Origin: DASVUS01 sp036388675
GTDB taxonomy: Bacteria > Armatimonadota > Abditibacteriia > Abditibacteriales > Abditibacteriaceae
Direction of reading: 5' to 3'
NCBI GenBank assembly: GCA_036388675.1
Contig: DASVRI010000047.1
Location: 1-64,000, forward strand
DNA length: 64,000 bases
Of this stretch, positions 58,950 to 64,000 are shown in pieces (positions within the stretch are counted from its first letter, which is position 1; each line of letters begins with the position of its first letter). A model generated the notes under the pieces. That model did no database searches. It saw only the letters and a list, made by a program, of their open reading frames with translations, and had not been told where the DNA came from. A program made the translations under genes and the position numbers.

Positions 58950-60599
58950 ATGAGCATCGAAGTCTACCAAGTGCGCGGCGACATTATGGAACTGATCTTC
59001 GACCCACGCGAGGACAACTTGCGCGTGGGCGAAACGCTGTGCGTGCAAGAGCGCGACGGCAGCGGTCAGGGCCTCATCTGCCAGATCATCGAGTTCCGCA
59101 TGGTGACGTATCCGGCGCTGGTGCAGGAACAATTGCGCCTGGTGCTCGATCACGTCGATTCGCAAGACGGCGTTGAGCGCGCCATCGAAATTGTGCAAAG
59201 TGTGCAGGACAACTTGCAACTACCCGGCATGGGATTGTCACAGGAGCGAAACCTCAAAATTGCCATTGCCAAAATTCGCAAACTCGTGATTGGTCGCGGG
59301 CAGCGCGCGAAATGGGATCAGTGGGACGGCTGGATTCCGCACCGCGACGTGGAAGTAACACGCACGCGCGACCGCGAACTCTTCGCCAACTGTGTTGAGA
59401 ACCTGGGCAACCCGCTGGAACTGGGCGAAACACTGCGCGGCGAGCCGTTCCTGGTGGAAGGCCAGGGCATGGAGAAGATCAACATCGTGACAGGAGTGAA
59501 AGGTTCCGGCAAAAGTCATCTTTCCAAAGTCATCCTCATCGAGTTGATCAAGCGCGGCGCGCCCTGCATAGTGTTCGATATCAACAAGGAATACATTCAT
59601 CTTCCGCGCCACGAGATGCAGAGTGATGGCGTGGTTTTGCAGCGCGGCATCGTTCATCTCAAAGCCGGCGAGAACTTAAAAATCGGTTTGCAGCAGTTCG
59701 GCATCCAGCCGCTGATTACGATGCTGTCGAAGTACGGCTTGCCCGAAGTTTCGGCGATGCATCTCGAAAACCGCCTTTTCGGCTTGTTCGAGCAGATGCG
59801 CCAGTTAGGGGACAATGGTCGTAAAGCCCCGTTTCTCACGCTTGACCATTTAGTTGAGATGGCCGAAAACAACGAGATCGCGACCAATGAAGTCTCTAAT
59901 GCGGCGATTCGTTCACGCTTGGAAGCGGTGCGCAATACGGGCATTTTCGCCAGCCGCTCGGAAGACGCCATTAACCTGAAAAGCGAGTACTCGAAAGTGC
60001 GCGAAGGCGGCGCGTTGGTGATCGACGTTTCGGCGCTGTCGCCATTGGCGCGTTATGGTTTTGCGCAAGCGATTCTCGATCTCATCAAAGAAATGTGCGA
60101 AGCCGAAATCAAGAACCATACGGCGCGCTTCCCATTCGTTTTATTCGAAGAAGCTCACCTTTACGTTTCTAAAAACACCGTGACGGATGTCGTCACACGC
60201 AGCCGACATTTAGGCATTACGTGTTTCTTCATCACCAACATGGTCGGTGGTCTGGATGAAACCGTGCTGCGCCAGACCGACAATTTGTTTCTGGCGCATC
60301 TGCCTTTCGATGACGACGTGCGTCACATCGGCAAAAGCGCCATGACCGATCAGGAAACAATGTCGGCTTTTGTGAAGAAACTGCGCCGCCACCACGCGCT
60401 CATCATGGGCAACGTGACGCGGCAGTATCCGATCATCATCAAGGTGAAGGCGTTGCCCGGCATCCGCACGGCAGGCGAAACCCAGTATTTCTTCAAGCCA
60501 AAAAGCGTCGCACAACTGCCGCCGCACAACGGCAAGAACGGTCACAACGGCAGCAACGGCTCCAATGGTGCGGGGCCAATCAACTTGTTTGAAACCTAA
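58950..60599 (+). CDS. HerA/DUF87-like ATPase
   Basis: This 549-residue protein has an N-terminal HAS-barrel-like domain, then a P-loop ATPase with VTGVKGSGKSHLSKVI (Walker A near residue 182) and FPFVLFEEAHLYVSK (Walker B near 393), followed by ITCFFITNMVGGLDE. The HerA family comprises DNA-translocating hexamers that often work with NurA in end resection; no nurA is seen nearby. A C-terminal Asn/Gly-rich tail (NGKNGHNGSNGSNG) is a micro-repeat. ATG 58950 follows a weak ribosome site. Confidence 0.82.
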   Translation: MSIEVYQVRGDIMELIFDPREDNLRVGETLCVQERDGSGQGLICQIIEFRMVTYPALVQEQLRLVLDHVDSQDGVERAIEIVQSVQDNLQLPGMGLSQERNLKIAIAKIRKLVIGRGQRAKWDQWDGWIPHRDVEVTRTRDRELFANCVENLGNPLELGETLRGEPFLVEGQGMEKINIVTGVKGSGKSHLSKVILIELIKRGAPCIVFDINKEYIHLPRHEMQSDGVVLQRGIVHLKAGENLKIGLQQFGIQPLITMLSKYGLPEVSAMHLENRLFGLFEQMRQLGDNGRKAPFLTLDHLVEMAENNEIATNEVSNAAIRSRLEAVRNTGIFASRSEDAINLKSEYSKVREGGALVIDVSALSPLARYGFAQAILDLIKEMCEAEIKNHTARFPFVLFEEAHLYVSKNTVTDVVTRSRHLGITCFFITNMVGGLDETVLRQTDNLFLAHLPFDDDVRHIGKSAMTDQETMSAFVKKLRRHHALIMGNVTRQYPIIIKVKALPGIRTAGETQYFFKPKSVAQLPPHNGKNGHNGSNGSNGAGPINLFET

Positions 60600-60696
60600 A
60601 ACGGGAACTTCGAGCACTCGGTTATTGCCGCTTTTGTCGCGCCCGACGTGATTGTTTGATGAGGCAGCAAGCACCTGCGTGGAAAGCCCCACGACA

Positions 60697-62559
60697 CTAC
60701 AAATTGTCGTGAATCATAACTTCTTCACGCGCGAGGCCCAGCATCTGTTGGTTCCACAAATCGGCGTAGTGGCCTTGCAGCGCGAGCAGTTCTTCGTGCG
60801 TGCCGCGCTCGACGATTTCGCCTTTGTTCATCACGATAATCAAGTTCGCGGTGCGCGCCACGCTCAGGCGGTGCGCGATAATAAATGTGGTGCGGCCTTC
60901 GGCCAGTCTGTCTAAGGCATCGAGTACAAGAGTTTCACTCGTCGCATCGAGATTGGAGGTCGCTTCGTCCATGATGAGAATGTCCGGGTTTTTCAGAAAC
61001 GCGCGTGCGATGGCGATGCGCTGCGCTTGTCCGCCGGAAAGTCTTGCGCCGCGTTCGCCGATGAGCGTATCGTAGCCGTTGGGAAAGTCGAGGATGAACT
61101 TTTCGGCGTTCGCCTGACGCGCGGCTGCGTGCAACTCTTCGTCGCTCGCGCCGCGCCGCCCATAGAGGATATTGTCGCGTAGCGTGCCACGAAACAAAAT
61201 CGGCTGCTGCGGCACGATGCCGATGTGGTCGCGCAAACTGTGTGTTGTTATCAGGCGCAAATCTTGGCCATTAATGCGAATCGCGCCGTCGGTTACGTCA
61301 TAAAAGCGCATCAGCAAGTTCATCGTGGACGACTTGCCCGAACCGCTGCCGCCCACCAGAACCACGCGATCTCCAGGGCGCGCTTCAATCGAAATTCCTT
61401 TGAGTACGGGAACATCCGGCGCGTCGGGATAAGCAAATTTCACGTCCTCGAACACAACCGGGGGTGGCCCGTTTATCTGCAAGTCGCGCGCGTTGGGTGC
61501 GTCCTGAATCGGCGAGCGCGTGTCGAGAAATTCAAAGATGCGGTCGGCGGCGACGGCGCTTTGTGTCAGGTTTGTATATAAGTTGGCGAAGAACTCCATC
61601 GGTGATAGCAAAAGGCCGATGTAGAGAAAAAACGAGGTCACGTCTCCCGGCGTGGCGGTGCCGTCGAGTACTCGATAGGCGCCGAAAACGATGACGACCA
61701 ACAGCCCCAGGGTGCGCGTGATTTCGCTGCTCATCGTCATCAACGAGGCGAGGAAAAAGCGGCGCATGGTATAGCCGCGCAGAACATGAACCTGTCCCTG
61801 AATGCGACGATGCTCGCGGTCCTGGGCGTTGAAACTTTGCACTTCGCGGATCATCGCAATGCGTTCCTGCATGTGACCGTGAATGCGCGAGCCGGTTTCC
61901 ATGACCTGCCGCGACGCTTTGCGGACACGCGTTCGCATCATGCGCGTGGTGAAAACAAAAAATGGAATGGTCGCAAGGGAAACCAGCGCCCACTGCCAGT
62001 CGGTGTAAACGAGATATGCGATCACGACGACGGCCTGCAACAGGTTTTGCGAACCTTGAATAAATAGATAGTCGAACGATTGCTGCGCCGACGAAACATC
62101 GCCCATCACGCGCGACACGATGGTTCCGGTCGGTCGCTGCATGTGGAATTCGAGCGACAGTCGCTGCACGTGATTGAACAAATGGTGGCGCACGTCGCGT
62201 TCGGTGTTGGCCGCCACGACGTTGCCCCAATAAACGCGCCCCAGCGTGGCGACGGCGTGCATCACCAACAGTCCCAAAAAGATAAACGTCAGGTTCCACA
62301 GGAGGTGCAAGCGTTCGCTGCGCGACCCGCCGGCTTTGAGTACGTTATCCATGACATGGCCGACGTAGTAGGGCATGAACATCGGAGTTATCATGCGCAA
62401 CATGCCCGCGACGCCCGCCACGATGATCAGTGTGCGATACGGTTTCATGTAGGCCATGAAGCGCCACAGGTTGCGAAACCCGACATCTTCCGGATCGGTT
62501 TCGCGGCGCCTAAATCGAAAATAAGTACGGTTCTGCAACCGCGTTGAGAGGCTGAGCAT
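60697..62559 (-). CDS. ABC transporter, fused membrane and ATP-binding domains (MsbA/lipid-exporter type)
   Basis: This 620-residue half-transporter has six transmembrane helices in its first 320 residues and a nucleotide-binding domain with VVLVGGSGSGKSSTMNL (Walker A), LSGGQAQRIAIARAFL (signature), ILIMDEATSNLD (Walker B) and FIIAHRLSVA (H-loop). It probably acts as a homodimer. Close relatives export lipid A, glycolipids or peptides. ATG 62559 is preferred because AGGAAA lies upstream; the longer frame to 62580 is unlikely. Confidence 0.87.
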   Translation of the reverse strand: MLSLSTRLQNRTYFRFRRRETDPEDVGFRNLWRFMAYMKPYRTLIIVAGVAGMLRMITPMFMPYYVGHVMDNVLKAGGSRSERLHLLWNLTFIFLGLLVMHAVATLGRVYWGNVVAANTERDVRHHLFNHVQRLSLEFHMQRPTGTIVSRVMGDVSSAQQSFDYLFIQGSQNLLQAVVVIAYLVYTDWQWALVSLATIPFFVFTTRMMRTRVRKASRQVMETGSRIHGHMQERIAMIREVQSFNAQDREHRRIQGQVHVLRGYTMRRFFLASLMTMSSEITRTLGLLVVIVFGAYRVLDGTATPGDVTSFFLYIGLLLSPMEFFANLYTNLTQSAVAADRIFEFLDTRSPIQDAPNARDLQINGPPPVVFEDVKFAYPDAPDVPVLKGISIEARPGDRVVLVGGSGSGKSSTMNLLMRFYDVTDGAIRINGQDLRLITTHSLRDHIGIVPQQPILFRGTLRDNILYGRRGASDEELHAAARQANAEKFILDFPNGYDTLIGERGARLSGGQAQRIAIARAFLKNPDILIMDEATSNLDATSETLVLDALDRLAEGRTTFIIAHRLSVARTANLIIVMNKGEIVERGTHEELLALQGHYADLWNQQMLGLAREEVMIHDNL

Positions 62560-62845
62560 GATGAAATTTCCTGCAGTCAAATCGCGTACCCGATTCTGAG
62601 TACTCGTAAACTAACTTACCACGACGCGCAACTTCCGGGGCGCGGTTTTGCAAAAATAAGGACAAGCGAATCAATTTGTAGGGGCGGGGTTCTCCCGCCC
62701 CACTTGCAACTTTGCGGCATGATCTGGTTTGCAGCGCGAACGGGCGGGAGAACCTTGCCCCTACGAATTCTCTGATGCCGCGAACAAAAAGCGCGAAACG
62801 CGGCACTAATGAAGATGACACCAATTTTGCCGTCGGGGAACACAG
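62560..62845. other. Intergenic gap between the ABC transporter and sigma factor genes
   Basis: This 286-bp gap between divergent genes has no ORF that I can support. It includes a GAGTACTC copy (62598) and an inverted-repeat element (62678-62764). Confidence 0.8.
62678..62764. repeat. Inverted-repeat element of the GTAGGGGCG family, larger copy
   Basis: GTAGGGGCGGGGTTCTCCCG (62678-62697 onward) faces GGGCGGGAGAACCTTGCCCC (62742-62761 onward) across about 40 bp. The arms are about 23 bp and nearly complementary. It shares the outer sequence with 49736-49797. Confidence 0.85.
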
Positions 62846-63454
62846 ATGATCGGAGATGACGCACGGCGTATTCGGCAATTAAAAAGCGGCGACCGCGCGG
62901 CCTTTGAAGACATTGTATCGCGGCACTATCAATCGGTTTATCGCCAGTTGTGGCATCTGTGCAACAACGAGCAAATCGCGGCGGAGTTGACGCAGGAAAC
63001 GTTTGTGCAGGCCTGGAAATCGCTCGATTCGTTTTCGGGACGTGCGGCGTTGCGCACCTGGCTTTACACAATCGGCGTGCGCGTTTGGCATCGCTGGAAA
63101 AACAGCAACGACGAACCTGCCCGCGAAAACGCGCCGCCCGAAAACTGGGCCGAGTCGCTGACCGATTATTCGCCGGGCCCGGCTCAACTGCTCGAAACAC
63201 AAGCCACGCAGCAAGAAGTGCAAACGGCTTTGCAGCAGCTGCCCGCAGCATACCGTGAAGCTATTGTGCTCTTTTACATTCAAGGCTTGAAATACCGCGA
63301 AGTCGCCCTTGCGCTGGATGTCCCACTGGGTACGGTCAAGTCGCGTCTGCACCAAGGGCTGCAGCGGATGCGAGCATTGATGATGGAAAACACGGAAAGC
63401 GATTTACAAGAAGGAGGCACACCATGCGAACTCAAAAGCTTGAAAAAATGTTGA
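62846..63454 (+). CDS. ECF-type RNA polymerase sigma factor
   Basis: This 202-residue sigma-70 family protein has region 2 (FEDIVSRHYQSVYRQLWHL, ELTQETFVQAWKSLDSF) and region 4 (LPAAYREAIVLFYIQGLKYR, LDVPLGTVKSRLHQGLQRM), with no region 3. It therefore belongs to the ECF group. It overlaps the next gene, whose start (63424) lies inside this gene's end; that gene may encode its regulator. ATG 62846. Confidence 0.92.
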   Translation: MIGDDARRIRQLKSGDRAAFEDIVSRHYQSVYRQLWHLCNNEQIAAELTQETFVQAWKSLDSFSGRAALRTWLYTIGVRVWHRWKNSNDEPARENAPPENWAESLTDYSPGPAQLLETQATQQEVQTALQQLPAAYREAIVLFYIQGLKYREVALALDVPLGTVKSRLHQGLQRMRALMMENTESDLQEGGTPCELKSLKKC

Positions 63455-64000
63455 GGCAGTTACCGTCGCCGCCCGCGCCCGATTCATTGAAGGGTCGTTG
63501 TCTGGCGACGATTCCGAACTATGCGGTACACAACATGGCGTCCGCAAAACCGGAGCAGTTAAAAAAGCGTCAATTAAGGTTCGCAATGGTGGCGCTGATA
63601 GTCGCTGCGGCGGGTATCATGTTTGCGAATACTCGACAAACCGAAAAACGGGATGCGACGCATAATGGCAATGCGGTGTTCGCCCAAACAATTGAAGCAA
63701 TGCGACGAATGCCATTTTTTCACTTGCATGGCAAGACTCGCTCTTACAGCATGGAGAACAATTCTGCGCGACTTTCGCAATGGGGCCGCATTGATGAGTG
63801 GTTCGACGTTCAGCAAGGCTGGTATCACGAGAGCCGCGTGCCCGGAAGCCGAGACGTACGAGTTTTGCTGCTACCCAATGGAACGGAGTACATAGCTCTC
63901 GATTTCTCACATCTTGGGCAACCAAATCGCTATTCTCTTGACATCACCTCCCATAGAGGAATGTGGGAGATGATGAAGTCATTTGCAAATTTACCACAGT
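63424..64000 (+). CDS. Membrane partner of the ECF sigma factor, partial
   Basis: The frame starts at ATG 63424 with a strong AAGGAGG site and continues beyond the window edge. An N-terminal cytoplasmic part (MRTQKLEKMLRQLPSPPAPD) leads to one transmembrane helix (FAMVALIVAAAGIMFA, about residues 54-69), then an exported region (PFFHLHGKTRSYS, WGRIDEWFDVQQGW). The layout matches anti-sigma or sigma-linked secreted-domain proteins; no zinc-binding anti-sigma motif (HxxxCxxC) is visible. Overlap with the sigma gene supports co-translation. It is truncated by the window. Confidence 0.75.
   Translation, partial: MRTQKLEKMLRQLPSPPAPDSLKGRCLATIPNYAVHNMASAKPEQLKKRQLRFAMVALIVAAAGIMFANTRQTEKRDATHNGNAVFAQTIEAMRRMPFFHLHGKTRSYSMENNSARLSQWGRIDEWFDVQQGWYHESRVPGSRDVRVLLLPNGTEYIALDFSHLGQPNRYSLDITSHRGMWEMMKSFANLPQ

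Larger units (their letters stand above)
77..62606. repeat. Highly iterated palindrome family GAGTACTC (about 59 copies)
   Basis: Exact GAGTACTC copies read by eye begin at 78, 235, 1882, 2343, 3224, 4279, 4800, 6976, 7483, 8298, 9377, 13166, 14269, 15641, 17140, 17760, 18166, 18597, 20453, 21076, 21946, 23220, 23772, 24406, 25556, 26965, 28000, 28623, 30532, 32692, 35059, 35464, 36457, 36641, 37181, 37425, 39933, 40650, 41796, 42551, 44560, 45048, 45364, 47198, 48402, 50048, 50949, 51497, 52441, 54315, 54328, 55317, 56880, 57532, 58238, 58901, 59985, 61666 and 62598. Most lie in CGAGTACTCG. Near copies such as CAGTACTCG occur near 7783, 25237, 42671 and 45633. Random expectation for one 8-mer in 64 kb is about one. 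The coordinates given here span the family, not a single element. Confidence 0.95.

Overview
The window is a 64 kb stretch of a GC-rich bacterial chromosome. It has no rRNA or tRNA gene that I can see. The host is a diderm: it carries Kdo activation (kdsB), ADP-heptose synthesis (rfaE1/rfaE2), two GT9 heptosyltransferase-like enzymes, an MsbA-type ABC exporter and a secretin. Several genes appear to have leaderless transcripts, with a TATAAT or TATACT box 6 to 8 nt before the start codon. I cannot name the phylum. Leaderless genes and the mix of families would fit a diderm terrabacterial lineage such as Armatimonadota/Abditibacteriota, but that is a guess.

Layout. (1) 0-1.5 kb is the proximal end of a chromosomal integron: a complete attC hairpin (123-219), a short cassette ORF, a core recombination site (351-357), a symmetric divergent promoter (363-387) and an IntI-type integrase with its I2 insertion. 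(2) 1.5-9.4 kb: alaS, an SGNH hydrolase, an ADP-ribosylglycohydrolase-like protein with an 11-copy 12-bp repeat, csbD and murJ. (3) 9.4-17 kb, minus strand: part of a Tad/Flp-type pilus locus (cpaB, a very long secretin, a TadZ/CpaE ATPase) followed by an HD-GYP protein. (4) 17-23.3 kb: thiE-thiL, a secreted protein on the other strand, then tsaE-tsaB-rimI-tsaD. (5) 23.3-45.9 kb: a large surface-glycan locus with GT4 and GT9 glycosyltransferases, a nucleotidyltransferase, two TagB/TagF-like paralogues, two 'surface carbohydrate biosynthesis' paralogues, two sulfotransferases, a PhyH-like dioxygenase, a CMP-nonulosonate synthetase/HAD phosphatase fusion, a nonulosonate synthase, a heptose kinase and an unusual RfaE2-KdsB fusion. 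(6) 45.9-64 kb: an aldo/keto reductase, topoisomerase IB, a copper monooxygenase-like cytochrome with a redoxin, stress-type and low-complexity proteins (PRC barrel), a STAS/wHTH protein, a HerA-like ATPase, an ABC exporter and an ECF sigma factor with a membrane partner cut by the window edge.

The most striking signal crosses all of these regions. The 8-bp palindrome GAGTACTC, usually inside the 10-mer CGAGTACTCG, occurs about 59 times by eye, where about one is expected for a random 8-mer. It occurs in all three reading frames of genes (read as RVL, EYS or ST), is concentrated between genes, lies in both integron cassettes, and sits at the tips of two perfect 21-bp hairpins that look like terminators. 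It behaves like a highly iterated palindrome (HIP1-like) or an uptake-sequence-like family.

Other dispersed DNA includes three families of short inverted-repeat elements between genes, many in-frame micro-repeats, and two minus-strand structured-RNA candidates (20309-20385 and 52225-52408).
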